Shown piece by piece: positions 25,072-37,855 of a stretch of 64,000 bases of DNA. A model generated the notes under the pieces. The model ran no database searches and had not been told where the DNA came from. It was given only the letters and a program-made list of their open reading frames with translations. The stretch spans positions 52,486,390 to 52,550,389 of the forward strand of contig NC_068576.1 in NCBI RefSeq assembly GCF_025698545.1, written 5' to 3'. Source of the stretch: Gossypium raimondii (taxonomy: Eukaryota > Streptophyta > Magnoliopsida > Malvales > Malvaceae). The position numbers and the translations under genes are program-made. Every line of letters begins with the position of its first letter. The first letter of the stretch is position 1.

Positions 25072-28000
25072 TGTAATTTGACAAGTCCACCGAATGGACA
25101 AATGTTGAAACTGATGTCCCAACAAAATACAATCATTAAGCAGTAGTCCAAATTCAAAGGAAAAGGATTATCCAGAATTTAAGGCAGTTATGACTTCCAA
25201 ACAATTCGATCCCACTTCAATATTATTTGAACCTTCAAGCTACTATCTTTGTAATATACGAATATTGAAATTTTAATCTTGATTTAACTTACATATAATA
25301 TAAGATTAACAACATAATTTGACTTAACAAATTTACTTATTATTTAATTTAAAATTAAAATTTAAAATTTAAAAAGTACATTAATTGAAATTAAATATAA
25401 TAATTAAATTTGTAACTTACTCAGAGTGATAAAATTCGATTTATTTAAACTTTGATGTGATTTGAGTATTTGACCGAATAATTTTAATAAAAACTTGAAA
25501 CGAAACTGGCACAAACAAACAATATCAATATTGAAAATTAAACCAAGTGCTACTGAGACTTTTTTTAATGATATGAATAGTAACTTTGAGACAAGGGTAA
25601 AGTAAAAAATTGATAGAGTTGTGTGGTTCAAATCTCGTTTAATTTGAGTTGAAAAGTTCGAAGTTTAATTCAGTTGTTAAATAAATAAAATCGAGGATCT
25701 GTGGGGCAAATAACTTCTTCTATTAGAAGTTGATTATAAATAGGTTGTTTAACCCCTTAAATTAGAAATAGTTAAAAATCTCTTGTATTGTTGTTTTTCA
25801 ACATTAATAAATTTATCTTCTTTTGTCTGTGATTTTTCCAAAAAATTTCCATGTAAAATTTACATGTTATTATTATTATTTTCTATTGCATTGCTATCAT
25901 TTTTACTGCCATATCAAGGTATATTATAACAAAAACTTTTTAGAAGAGGTAGAATAGAAATACAAAATTTCGGCAAGTTAAAATGAAATATTGTTGTATT
26001 AATCTATAATTTTAATATTTTTAAAGAAAATAATATTAAAATTTTATATTTTAGGAGATTAAAACTATTTCCTTTCCTTTAAATATCGTCCCTATTTTGA
26101 TATTCAGATTGGAGTTTCACTTCAAATCTATTTTAATTAAAATCTCTTTATATACATATAATTTAATTATTAAAATATATTATTTATAATTGTAATTATG
26201 TTGAATGTATTAAAAAGATGTTTGAAGGTTGAATGCATGAATGGAATTGCTGAAGGGGAGAGGTCGACGATCTAACCACCTATTGTTTAAAGGGAAGAGT
26301 CAAACTCTTTTATCTAACTTTGATTTTTCTGGGAAAGAAAAATATAAAAGACAACAGTAATATTATTTTAATGTCGTGTCGGGATCTTCAGGGGGTTTAT
26401 ACTTTATAGTTTTATTACAAATAGTTTGACTATTATTTTGGCTTTCGGATGGCGTCAGTCACGTGTCATCTCTACCAAGCCTGCCCCCTATCATTTGGGC
26501 TTTTAAGAAACATAGATGAGTTTAATCATGTGTTGGGCTTCTTTTATTGGATACTAAATTTCATCCAAAATAAATCCAATTTTTACATATGGCCATTTTC
26601 GCATCATACCTCTATACCTTTTTAAAAACAAAACCAAGTGAATAGTATTGGGCAAGTCCACTGTTACATTAAATGGCAATAAAGAAATTCAGCTTGAAGG
26701 ACGCCAGTTTCTCCAAATATCGTTGAAAACAAATAAAACCTCGTGTTTGAAGAGATAAACAGAGTTTTCTGGAGAGATAGTCAGTCGAGCGGATTTGTCT
26801 ATCCGCTGATCCAACTCCATCATAGCAAACGAGTGAGGGGGCACATCTTCAAGACTTTAAGTACATAACTTAGCTCATTCCTTATCATACTGTGGGCGAT
26901 ACCGTTTGCCAATCTGACTGCATGTCTGATAAGGCATCGCCGGAAGCCATTGCTAAGTCATTTTGCATCTTTGATATAGGCCGAAATCTCCGATCTGTCC
27001 TCGAGGTTCAATTGAAGCTTCATCACCATTGTTCTCACTTCTCCCTCTACCATCACCATAGTGATGCCCAAATCCTGACCCAAGTAGTACTTTTCAAAAA
27101 TATTTTTGAAAGCAAAATGGATTTTAAACAAACAACTTTTGAAGAAGTTAAAATTTTGAGCTTTTCTCTCCTAAAAACACTTTTTAACAGTTTAATTACG
27201 TTTTCACCCCTTCAACATATGGTACTTTCATTTCTTTGGTTAACTGCCTAAAAAATATTTAAAATTTATTTTTCATATATTAAAATATTAACAACAAATT
27301 ATAATAAATTATTTTCTATATTCTTATTAAAATATCATAATATTAACTAATTTAAACATTATTTAAATATTTATTTGTTACTTTATAACACTATGTCTAA
27401 AATAAATATTTTATTTCTCAAAAGTATTTTTTTACCACAATATTAAACACTTCAAATTTTAAACCAAAATTTTCAAAAATAATGCTAAACTAATCCTCCT
27501 AAATACATTTACTAAAACAAGAAGAATAGTTGAATGGGACTTTTTTGTAATGCATAAAAAATTGTTGTATAAGCCAAACATGTGGAAGGACAAAAATAAA
27601 CTGATTAAATATAATAAAAAGGTACAATGTATGTGTACTTACACTTCCCCAACTTTGGTATTATTGTTTAGACGTCCTTTTATTATACAATTCACAGCTA
27701 AAAGAAATAAGTATTTTTCATTAAATACAAGCTCAACAATTGCTAAACACGTAGTTATACCAGGCCCAGACATGTTCCTAGAAGCCAAACAAGGCCTTGT
27801 GTCCAATGACAAATGTAGCTTTGTGAATTAACCCAAATCTGCCGAATATAATCTGCTTGTTTCTTGGTTATGCATTTCATTCAATTCTGGAAAATCTCAG
27901 AACAAATGAAAATTCCAATGCCAAATGGCGTACGGAGACGTTGTTACCATCGTATTTCATTTTCTACCAATATACTACGTGGTCTATGATTTATATTAAA

Positions 28001-28540
28001 AACAATAATAAAAAGACATTTTTAACATCTATCTTCACCCCATTTTATTTAATCATTATTTTTAAACAATTTTGATAAAATGGATATGATTTGTTTTTTA
28101 GATTAAAGTTTTTTTAATTTTCAACGTCCTTGAACCCATATCCTCAATGTTAATAAAAAAGTTTCTGTAAAAATACATTTATAGAAAAATTATGTTAAAA
28201 ACATTTGTAGATTTATTTTCAGCCTAATTTATTTTTTATAGATTTTATTTATATATTTTAAATATTTTCTTAATTATTTAGCAAATGAGTATGTGGCATT
28301 AAGTCGTGAGAGGAATATAAAATCTTTTTTGAGTACACTTTTTAATTCCACATATGTATTCACAAAAAATGATTATCTAAAACTCATCACCTCCCCTCGT
28401 GTCATTGGAAACAACTAGTTTACTTTGTTATGCAAATGCTGGTGACGGAGTTTCAGAAGCTATGCTTTTGTCTCCACCTTTTGGCTTATTTACCTTTCCT
28501 TTTTCTCCTTTCGATTCCACCGTATCTTGTTTCTTTGGTG
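25072..28540. other. AT-rich intergenic region upstream of the H+-ATPase
   Basis: No supported gene. A 119-codon frame at 26892-27251 shows no recognisable domain or splice context. A CACGTG core occurs near 26,460. Around 25,700-25,930 the sequence has TATAAATAGG, a TTCTTTTGTCTGTGATTT stretch and a TTTCCATGTAAAATTTACAT stretch that resemble the 3' half of a degraded Copia LTR, but no ends or TSD are visible. The last 300 bp should hold the ATPase promoter. Confidence 0.5.
25690..25930 (+). mobile_element. Possible degraded Copia LTR fragment
   Basis: TATAAATAGG, then a leader with TTGTATTGTTGTTTTTCAAC and AATAAATTTATCTTC, then a TTCCATGTAAAATT stretch and a CATATCAAGGTATATTATAACA stretch, recall the R/U5 and PBS-proximal part of plant Copia elements. 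No TG start, no CA end and no TSD were found. It is a weak call from general resemblance. Confidence 0.25.
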
Positions 28541-28547
28541 TTAAAAT

Positions 28548-28556
28548 CTATATATA
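28548..28556 (+). promoter_or_regulatory. Candidate TATA box of the H+-ATPase gene
   Basis: CTATATATA lies about 85 bp before a plausible 5' UTR intron donor and 284 bp before the start codon. It predicts a transcription start near 28,580. The call rests on position and consensus only. Confidence 0.5.
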
Positions 28557-28625
28557 CCCGTCGCATTTCTTGCTTGTCAAACATCATTCTCTCCATTTCT
28601 CTACCTTCCATTTTTCCCTGCTTTT

Positions 28626-28631
28626 ATGTAA
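28626..28631 (+). promoter_or_regulatory. Minimal upstream ORF (ATG immediately followed by TAA)
   Basis: In the predicted ATPase leader, just before the leader intron, ATG is followed directly by TAA. After splicing no other ATG precedes the main start. It matters only if transcription begins upstream of 28,626, which the candidate TATA box supports. Confidence 0.45.
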
Positions 28632-28640
28632 CCTTATTAG

Positions 28641-28769
28641 GTACTAGTTTCTTTGTTAAGCCTTTCTTTATACTGCTGATGAATCAATTTCGCTATTATC
28701 TAAAAACATGTTTATTTTTGCAAATATTCAAGTTTCTAATGATGATATGGAATGTTATTTAGTTTGCAG
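28641..28769 (+). other. Predicted 5' UTR intron of the H+-ATPase gene
   Basis: The donor TTAG/GTACTAG at 28641 and the acceptor TTTGCAG at 28769 sit in a T-rich stretch between the TATA box and the start codon. Leader introns are common in plant housekeeping genes. Not proven without cDNA. Confidence 0.45.
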
Positions 28770-28831
28770 GTTACCTATATTTTGAGTTGAGGGTCGGAAG
28801 CTGAAAAAATAAACACACGCACACAACTGCA

Positions 28832-31800
28832 ATGGACACAGAAAAAAAAGCTGTTTCACTTGAAGCCATTAACAAGGAGATTGTTGATCTGGTACATGTT
28901 TTTCGTATATATGATCGTTTTCCATAGAAACAGGTCATGTTTGTAGAGTTTTAGCTGAACTAGTACAAGCTTACATATTTGTTGACAGCTCTGTCAGAAA
29001 TCTATAGTGTAAGACAGTTAACTACTGATCTTAGATAGATTCATGATGAAGTTAGAATAAGTGTGTGTGTGTATCAATATCATGTATTTAGGTTTTCTAA
29101 CTTTGATGCTAATCTGGGAACTGTTTCATTCAGGAAAACATCCCGATTGAAGAGGTTCTCGAGAAGCTGAAATGCACAAAAGAAGGTTTAACCACTGATG
29201 AAGTCCAGCAGAGGCTTGAGCTTTTTGGTTACAATAAGCTTGAAGAGAAAAAGGTAACTTAGTCGTCGTTCTGTTTGTTGTAAACCTTGGCCTAATTATA
29301 ATACAATCAAACTGAGTTTTGTGGTCTGATATCTTTCAGGAAAACAAAATACTTAAGTTCTTGGGATTTATGTGGAATCCTCTGTCATGGGTTATGGAAG
29401 CAGCCGCTGTTATGGCTATCGCTCTTGCACACGGAGGGGTAAGTCCCATGAAATAAGTGTGCCATTTGAGACTGGAAACCTGATCAGACATTTGATTTTG
29501 GCCTCTTTTGTTTTGCAGAAAAAGGAAACAGATTACCATGATTTTGTTGGTATTCTGGCACTGCTGCTTATCAACTCAACAATCAGTTTCATAGAGGAAA
29601 ACAATGCTGGAAATGCTGCTGCAGCTCTTATGGCTCGATTGGCTCCGAAAGCTAAGGTTTTACGTGACGGGAAATGGAACGAGGAAGATGCTTCGGTGTT
29701 GGTTCCTGGAGATATTATCAGTATCAAACTTGGTGACATCATTCCTGCTGATGCTCGTTTACTTCAAGGAGATCCTTTAAAAATCGATCAGGTTTACAAT
29801 CCTCTGCCTTTTTAGTTTGTAATTTTAAGACTCTAACCAATGGTTTAAGTGATGTGAATTTCCTTTTTATCTTCTTTTGCAGTCAGCTCTTACAGGAGAG
29901 TCTCTCCCGGTGACTAAACATCCCGGGGACGGAGTTTACTCAGGCTCAACATGCAAACAAGGTGAAATCGAAGCCGTGGTTATTGCAACCGGTGTGCACA
30001 CTTTCTTCGGGAAGGCAGCTCATCTTGTGGAAAGCACAACACATGTTGGACATTTCCAACAGGTTCATCTTGCAAAACTCTTAGCATCCAAATAATAGTT
30101 TCTAATGTGACAACGAGGCACCATACTGACTGATAGTAATTAATTTCAGGTCTTAACTTCGATTGGTAACTTCTGCATATGCTCCATTGCCATTGGGATG
30201 CTGGCTGAACTCATTGTTATATATGGAGCTCAACGAAGGTCTTATCGAACTGGTATCGATAACTTGCTGGTTATACTTATTGGTGGTATCCCAATTGCTA
30301 TGCCGACCGTGCTTTCTGTCACTATGGCAATTGGCTCTCATCGTTTATCACAACAAGGTGCCATAACCAAGAGAATGACAGCCATTGAGGAAATGGCAGG
30401 GATGGATGTGCTTTGCAGTGATAAAACAGGCACACTAACACTTAACAAGCTTACAGTGGACAAAAATTTGATTGAGGTAAGAGCTTTGATCACTTTTATT
30501 TTAATTCTTCAAAGAACTGACACTTAAAATGAACTATCTTCATCATAGGTTTTTGTCAACAATGTCGACAAGGATACGGTCATTTTAATGGCGGCTAGAG
30601 CTTCAAGATTGGAGAATCAAGATGCTATAGATACTGCAATTGTTGCAATGTTGGCTGATCCTAAAGAAGTAAAATACCTTATGTTGGTTATGGAATTTTT
30701 ATGATGAAACTTTTAATTTCTTTACAATTTCTTATATTGAGTTTATTCTGTTGTTTATCGAAAGGCGCGAGCTGGAATCACAGAGGTTCACTTCCTTCCC
30801 TTTAATCCAACCGACAAGAGAACGGCCCTTACATACGTTGATGAAGCTGGTAAGATGCATAGAGTCAGCAAAGGTGCACCGGAGCAGGTATAGATATTGC
30901 CAATCAATAAGTTTCTATTTTCATTCGTGGTATCATGTAAGGTTGTCTCAAGCTCATAAGCTATTGGCCTCTTCATATGCAACTTGCAGATACTCAATCT
31001 GGCCTATAATAAATCAGAAATTGGAAAGAAAGTTCACTCCATAATCGATAAATATGCTGAACGTGGACTTCGATCCCTTGCAGTTGCTCGACAGGTATTA
31101 AAGCTTTACACGTTACTCTTAATATCTTTATATATCACTCCATTGAGCTAATGGAAAAAAATGTAATAATTTTATATAGGAGGTTCCTGCTGGTACTAAA
31201 GATAGTCCTGGAGGACCATGGGAATTTGTTGGTCTTCTGCCTCTATTTGATCCACCCCGCCATGACAGTGCCGAGACCATTCGAAGAGCCCTGGATCTCG
31301 GTGTCAGTGTTAAGATGATAACAGGTATACAATATGTCTGATTAAGCTTTTTCTTTGGGGTGAAATGTGGATATTGGCATCAAAATGTTTGACTATTGGG
31401 GATGTTGTTGCAGGTGACCAACTCGCAATCGGTAAGGAGACAGGCAGAAGGCTTGGAATGGGCACTAACATGTATCCTTCATCATCTCTGCTTGGTGACC
31501 ATAAGAATGAAGAAATTGGAGCTTTTTCAATTGATGAACTTATTGAGAATGCTGATGGATTTGCTGGAGTTTTTCCTGGTAATATATATATATATATACA
31601 TATACTTGCTATCATATCTTAGAATTATGCTTTTCTACTAATGTATCTGAATTCCATATTTAATGTAGAGCACAAGTTTGAGATTGTGAAAAGACTGCAA
31701 GCTAAGAAACACATAGTCGGAATGACGGGTGACGGTGTGAACGATGCCCCTGCATTGAAGAAAGCAGACATCGGGATTGCGGTTGCAGATTCAACCGACG

Positions 31801-33532
31801 CAGCTCGAAGTGCTTCTGATATTGTTTTGACAGAACCTGGTCTGAGTGTGATCATTAGCGCTGTTTTAACAAGCCGTGCAATCTTTCAAAGGATGAAGAA
31901 TTACACGGTAAGGAAAAAGAGAATTTCATTATCTATGCAGAAGGAAGTGAAATTGCCATCATTACCATCAAGTTTCTCATTCTGCGTTCTCTTTTTTCTT
32001 CCAGATATATGCAGTATCTATCACAATACGTATAGTGGTGAGTTGTCATTACTTTTTTCGCCATTTTCCCATTCGATAAGGAAAGAAAAAACAAACAATG
32101 TTTAAGTTTTGATGTTCATGTTGCAGTTGGGATTCATGCTGCTCACTTTAATCTGGAGGTTGAATTTCCCACCATTCATGGTCCTAATCATTGCCATTCT
32201 TAATGATGGTAAGTGATTACCGTAACACTCTTCTTGTTGGATTCTCCCCTTTCTTCTTTCGCTAGTTACGGTAGATGGTTTTCGTTCTTTCAAGGTACCA
32301 TTATGACAATATCGAAAGACCGTGTCAAGCCATCACCGCTTCCTGACTCTTGGAAACTCAAAGAAATCTTTGCTACTGGCATTGTCTTGGGCAGCTACTT
32401 GGCCTTAATGACTCTTATATTCTTCTGGGCAGCATATGAAACCGATTTCTTTCCGGTAAATGCAAATTACTAGTTCGATCTCTTGCTAATGAAAGTACAG
32501 TCAAGATGTCATTCTGGTTCATCTAGTGAATGTTATGTATGAACTCTCTATTCTCTCCTTTGTACCTCAGGATAAATTCGGCGTAAGAAGCTTGAGCAAA
32601 AAGAGCTTTGATCTTACACAAGAGAGTGAAAGACGCAAGGTGAATGCACTTTTATCATCTGCAGTGTACCTCCAAGTTAGCACCATCAGCCAGGCTCTCA
32701 TATTCGTGACTCGCTCCCGAGGCTGGTCATTCACAGAACGACCCGGTCTCCTTCTCGTTACTGCTTTCATCATTGCTCAACTCGTAAGCTAGCTCAAAAC
32801 CCCAGTTTGTTTTTTTCTTATGAACATGACAACATATAGAGTCCAGTACTCTAGTTCAGTTGATAAACAAATGAAGCTTTCATGCATAATTGCAGGTGGC
32901 GACTGTTATTTCAGCTCAAGCAACATGGAGTTTTGCTGGAATCAGAGCAGTTGGGTGGGGATGGTGTGGTGTTATTTGGATTTACAACATTTTAACCTAT
33001 TTTCTACTTGATCCCATCAAGTTTGCAGTTCGATATGCACTGAGTGGGAAAGCCTGGGATCTTGTGCTTAACCAAAGAGTAAAATACTAAAAAACACTTG
33101 CCTCACTAATATTCCATTGAATCTTGGCATTGTTTTCTAAGTGTGGGGTTTGTGTATGTATCCACAGACGGCATTCAGCACCCAAAAGGACTTCGGGAAA
33201 GAGGCTCGTGAGGCAGCATGGGCTGCTGAACAGAGAACACTCCATGGCCTACAGTCAATCTCAGATGCCAAGATCACTGAAAAGCACAATTTTAGAGACA
33301 TTAGTGTCATGGCAGAAGAGGCAAGAAGGCGTGCAGAGATTGCAAGGTACCTTACTCTTCCATTCTAAATATCCCGAGTTGGAGTAACACAGCAAATGAA
33401 ACTAATTCTAATATTTTAATCATTGATGTGATGTGCAGATTGAGAGAAATTCATACACTGAAAGGCAAAGTGGAGTCTTTTGCCAAGTTGAGAGGATTGG
33501 ATATTGATGTGAACCCACATTACACGGTTTGA
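28832..33532 (+). CDS. AHA7: Plasma-membrane H+-ATPase (P3A type, AHA7-like), 19 coding exons
   Basis: An ATP-driven proton exporter that energises the plasma membrane. Coding exons are 28832-28891, 29134-29253, 29340-29438, 29519-29791, 29883-30062, 30150-30476, 30549-30668, 30765-30887, 30990-31094, 31180-31324, 31414-31578, 31669-31907, 32005-32037, 32127-32208, 32295-32455, 32571-32783, 32896-33078, 33168-33346 and 33439-33532. All introns are GT/AG and the joined frame is open for 966 codons. Visible hallmarks are the actuator motif TGES (about residues 188-191), the phosphorylation motif DKTGT with Asp335, TGDGVNDAP (about 592-600), the membrane Asp690 in ILNDG that corresponds to the proton-binding Asp of AHA2, and a C-terminal autoinhibitory tail ending HYTV with penultimate Thr965, the 14-3-3 binding site. 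The start MDTEKKAV, a long insert near residues 745-780 ([14 protein letters not shown]) and LLDPIKF resemble Arabidopsis AHA7 more than AHA2 or AHA11 (from memory). It appears intact. The isoform label is less certain than the family. Confidence 0.95.
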
Positions 33533-35469
33533 TTTGATGAGAAGGGGGTAATCTTTTCAAAGTCTACACTTCCACTTCCATTTCTCGCTTTCCTTTTCTT
33601 GCTTGAATTGTTGTTGTATTCACGTATTGCTGGCTCTTAAAACCCATTTCGAGCTGTAATTTTCTGCCCATTGATACCCAGAAACGTAATTGATGTTGCT
33701 CAATGATTCTGTATGTACTATCAATAAGACCCTTCAATGCTAATATCATCATTTACTCAAAAACGAGAGTTTGCCTTATTTCATTGTTCTTCTTGTAATT
33801 GTCTTTCCACCCTTAAAATAAAGTTATTTTTTTTAAAAGTTTTTTTTATATACCTAAATTTATTTTTTTAATTTTGTACTTAAAGTATACTCACTTTTCA
33901 ATTTGGTACTTAAAATATGGCTTTGAAAAATTTCTTATAATTTTCATTGGCAAAAGTTAAGTATGAAAACGAAAAATAAATATACTTCAACAATGAATTA
34001 AGCTTCTTTTTTAACAAGTCAAAGTTGTTCAAAAATTTAATCAATATGTTTTTTTTTTTATATATACGAATCCAAATTATTTCTATGAACACTTCAATTT
34101 TAGTTTTAGGCAAAAAGATTTAGACTGTTTTGAGTGACTGTGGTTTTATTTGGGTAAACATCGATTAAGCTATCAGTAAATTTATGTTTTAGTCACTCAA
34201 CTTTAAAAAATTACAAAAGAATCGCTAAACTATTCAGAAAATTTCATTTAAGTCATTGGTCTATTAAAATTGTTGTTGAATGGCCTTCTCTGTTCGCATC
34301 ACCTGCATCAATTGGAAGCTCTCATTCCTTTTCTCTTCTACAATTTAATTGTTTTTCATAAAACAGTTTTGAATGTTATAAATCTGTGAACCAAAATTTA
34401 AACAGTTTTCTTCTACAATCTCCAACACTGACTACTAGATCAATTTGGATCTAAGATATATTTTTTTATTCGTCGATGAATATTGATCTACCATACCAAC
34501 CGTCATGCCATTTAAAACTCGTTAATTAGACTTTTTAAAAAAAAAATTAACCACCCAATGACTTTAAAAAAACTTTTGAGTAGTTCATTACCATAAATGA
34601 AAATTTTTAAATAATTTAGTGGTCATTTTATAATTAAAATTAAATGATTGAAATATAAATTTATTAATAATTTAATAATTTAATCATGAGTGTAACAAAA
34701 ATTGAATTCTCGAGTAGAGTAGACTTTAGACCTTGAGGCAACAATAAAGCGTCAAAATGTTGACTAAAATCTTTGAAAACCTATAGGTAAACAAAAAAAC
34801 AGACCAAAAAGGCAAAGAAAGATTTTTAGATTAAATTAAAACGAGACCATAATTCTAATTTCTAAATTGTTTTACTTTTTATGCTAGACGAAGTGATCTT
34901 GAACTTCACTTTATCTGTGAAAAACCTTCATTGATCCATGCAGATTCTAAATACAAACAACAAAGTTGCTTGAATTAAGTTGTCTGGAAAAAAAAAACCC
35001 ATTCTTTCGTTGATCTCTGCTCCAAAAGTTGTCACCTTTAATCTCTCTTCGTCTCCTCTTCTTAGGTAAGTTTAAAAGCCTCAATTTCCTTTTTTTTCCC
35101 CTAATTTTTTTTATGCTTTCTTTTCTTGTTTGCGATTTGGATGGTATATTGCTATTTTCACTATGTTTATTTTATTTGGAAACTTAATTTTACCCAAATT
35201 GGAAAAAATCCCAACACTCAAAAGCTGTTATTTTTAGTTTATATTGCTTTGTAACCAAGTTTGGTTATTGGGGATTTCTTCTTTCTGGGTTTATATGCTT
35301 CATTCAAGTTTTATGATATTATGCTAAGTAGTAGAGAATTAATTGTATACTAAATGAACTTTGATTCCTTATTGGTACAACCCATCATATAGTAGTTTTC
35401 ATGGTTTAATGCTAAGAATGAGGAGCTTATGATATAGATTGAAGAATCAAGGTTAGATTTTAAGGCACA
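33533..35469. other. ATPase 3' region and DeSI-like gene upstream region
   Basis: The first 250 bp should be the ATPase 3' UTR, with AATAAG/AATAAA-like signals near 33,720-33,820. The middle holds a fold-back element (34172-34667). The last 450 bp contain a TCTCTTCGTCTCCTCTTCTTAG/GTAAGT junction near 35,065 that looks like the end of a leader exon of the next gene, with an intron up to about 35,460. No gene is seen otherwise. Confidence 0.5.
34172..34667. mobile_element. Fold-back MITE-like element
   Basis: The left arm (TAAATTTATGTTTTAGTCAC followed by TCAACTTTAAAAAATTAC) and the right arm near 34,590-34,667 are imperfect inverted copies. The right arm read backwards gives TAATAAATTTATATTTCAATC then ATTTAATTTTAATTATAAAATGACC. 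It is non-coding. Exact ends and TSD are not clear. Confidence 0.5.
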
Positions 35470-36945
35470 ATGCGGTTGTTTCCATCAAATTCGAGTGTGA
35501 AAAAGAGGCAGAGTAATGGGGGAAGCAATGGTGCTTTGTTGTATCTCAACGTCTATGATCTCACACCTATGAATAACTATCTTTTCTGGTTCGGGCTCGG
35601 GATTTTCCACTCCGGTATCGAAGGTAGCATCTCTCCTTTATGTTCATTCCAATTTAATAAACAAATCATGCAAGTTAATTCCAATTTATATTAAGTCCAT
35701 CCATGGTCTATATCTTATGATGTTCGGTAATTTATTAAAAGAAAATTGCTAATCCAATTTTTCCTTTTCTTTCTTTTCATGCTATTTTATGTTCTAATTT
35801 TCTTAGCTATTAACCTATTGTGTTTTGATTGCTAATCAGTTTATGGTTTGGAGTATGGCTATGGAGCACACGAGTACCCTACAAGTGGAGTGTTTGAATT
35901 GGAACCGAGAAGTTGTCCTGGTTTCATCTTCAGACGTTCAGTATTATTGGGCACCACTAACATGTGTCGTTCAGAATTTCGGTTATTTATTGAACAGCTT
36001 TCGCAAAAGTACCATGGGGACATGTATCATTTGATCACTAAGAATTGTAACCATTTCACCGATGAAGTATGCCTGCAGCTAACTGGAAAGCCTATTCCTG
36101 GGTGGGTAAATAGACTGGCTAGACTAGGTGAGAAAACAGCCAGTTTTTCACGTTCTTGTCATCCAAGAAGATTTGTGATCCCTAAGTATTTTTCTAGATG
36201 GCTTCTAGTTGCAGTAGATTGCATATTCATACAACATGGTTAGAAAGTATCTCTCGTTGTTAGATAATTTCCTTAGTTCTAGGTTCTGATTGTCCAGCAT
36301 GGAAGTTGGATCGTTAGAATCATTATTTGAATGTCTATATTTGAAGGATTGGATGAAATATAGCATCCAGGGGTTCTAGGATATGTAACTGTGGTATGTG
36401 TAGTCCACGGCTCTATGCAATTATTTTATTTGATCAATGCAGTTTTTGAAGTTTCAGGTTCATTTTGTAACTGTCTACTTTCGGAAAGCATTCAGGTTAC
36501 TGCAGTTCGACATCTTCCTGACAATCCAGCATATTCTGGTAAGCTTCTTCTGGCCACCATGTCTCGTAGTTCATCATTTTCTTTTAAAGTTTTTACCAAA
36601 TTTATGCTCATTAGTCCACACTGCTGTAGCGAATCGCCAGTGATGGATCTAAAAGCAGTTTTTCACTAGAGCTATATGCATACTTATGTTCAAATTTTGT
36701 TATATGATCAAGATTGCATATACTTGTGTGTGCACGCGCATGCGCATATATATATATACTCGTATTTATCAAGATATTTTTCCAATACAGATGATGAGAG
36801 ATTAGATTCTGCTGCAATGTCGTTAACAGCAGAGAGTGAGGAAGAGGAAGAGGATGGAGTCACAGATCATCATCTGCTGACTATACCAAATAGCAATGTT
36901 GCATTTCTCAAAGAAAAGACAGTGTGGCTTACCAGAGAACTATGA
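35470..36945 (+). CDS. DeSI-like protein (PPPDE superfamily cysteine peptidase)
   Basis: A predicted deSUMOylating/deubiquitinating-type isopeptidase of the PPPDE family. Exons are 35470-35623, 35840-36127, 36458-36538 and 36791-36945, all GT/AG, joining to a 225-residue protein. The PPPDE fold spans about residues 23-160: YLNVYDLTP, the catalytic His47 in IFHSGIE, YGAHEYP, and the catalytic Cys121 in TKNCNHF followed by LTGKPIPGWVNRLARLG. The C-terminal tail has an acidic run (ESEEEEED) and ends LKEKTVWLTREL. The architecture matches plant deSI-like proteins such as At5g47310/At4g17486. Both catalytic residues are present, so it looks functional. Substrates are unknown. Reading through the introns yields short spurious frames, which I discarded. 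It lies about 1.9 kb downstream of the ATPase on the same strand, with its own promoter. Confidence 0.88.
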
Positions 36946-37267
36946 TTTCCCCCTGGACTGTAATTGTTTCTTTTGTGGGTCTTTATTCGTTCTTGTAGCA
37001 TACATTCGCAAATGCATGACAGTGTATCAGATTCAGATATCTTCAAGGTTCAGTGATGATGCTATGGGCTTCATTTTTATTCAAAAATGTTCTGCCGTGC
37101 CCGAACATATTCATTTACTACCCTTAAAGACATGGGTGGCCCGAGTCTGTACCATTATATGTTGTATTTTCTTCATCTCTTTGTCAAAAGACTATTATAT
37201 ACGATTTCTATATGCTTCGAGATTAATTGAAGCTGAAAGTTTGAATTTTGTGTTAGTGTTGTGAATG

Positions 37268-37855
37268 CATGAATCGGTCGATGGCTACTACTGTTATGGT
37301 TGTTCAATCGGGGCAGCAGCTTCCACTACATTTGCAAACACAAATGTAATTTCCAAATGCATGAGCATTGCGCCCTCAAGTCTCCCATGGAGTCTGAAGA
37401 TTACGAGGATGCTATTCTACATTTCACGCATCGACAACCATTGAGACCTGTAGATCTAAACATGGCAGATAGAGTTGGCTGTGCCATATGCAAAAACCTC
37501 TGCTTTGGTTCAGTCAATGGTTGCCAATTCTGCAACTTTTTCCTTCGTAACACTTGCAGGGTGACTGTTCTGTAAAAGGTCAATCATTTCTTCCTCCCAT
37601 GCCCTCTTATTTTGTTCACATATTCGCACACTGCCGATTGTGATGATTGCAAGCTTCGCTCGATCTTGATGTTCATCTGATTCAACATTTCACCCATAGG
37701 CATTCATTGAAGCTTGTTGAGATGCTAAAAGTAGTTGCTTCGGTTCTGCTTATATTCGCAAGAAATGCAACTTTTACGGCCACAAATCATTGCATAACCG
37801 AAGCTCCACCACAGATCAACCACTCATTTCATCAATGTCCCCTCATTAAAAGCTG
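37268..37855 (+). pseudogene. DC1 (C1-like zinc-binding) domain gene fragment, frameshifted
   Basis: DC1 proteins are plant-specific Cys/His-rich zinc-binding proteins related to C1 domains. Pieces are seen in different frames: GYYCYGC (about 37,280-37,300), then, after an apparent single-base loss near 37,310, FHYICKHKCNFQMHEHCA, ILHFTHRQPLRPVDL and CAICKNLCFG...CQFCNFFL. The frame stops at 37,575. A third stretch (about 37,640-37,855) contains CDDCK, LIQHFTHRHSLKLVE and IRKKCNFYGHKSLHN in shifting frames. No intact start or continuous frame exists and no clean introns would rescue it. It is a decayed copy, probably of a larger DC1 gene family. Confidence 0.75.

Noticed and set aside
26892..27251. 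119-codon open frame upstream of the H+-ATPase gene
   Set aside because: No recognisable domain, no supporting promoter or splice context, and the second half is low-complexity hydrophobic. Most likely a chance frame.
28399..28762. Overlapping 82- and 110-codon frames just before the H+-ATPase start
   Set aside because: They run through the candidate TATA box, leader and leader intron and have no family resemblance.
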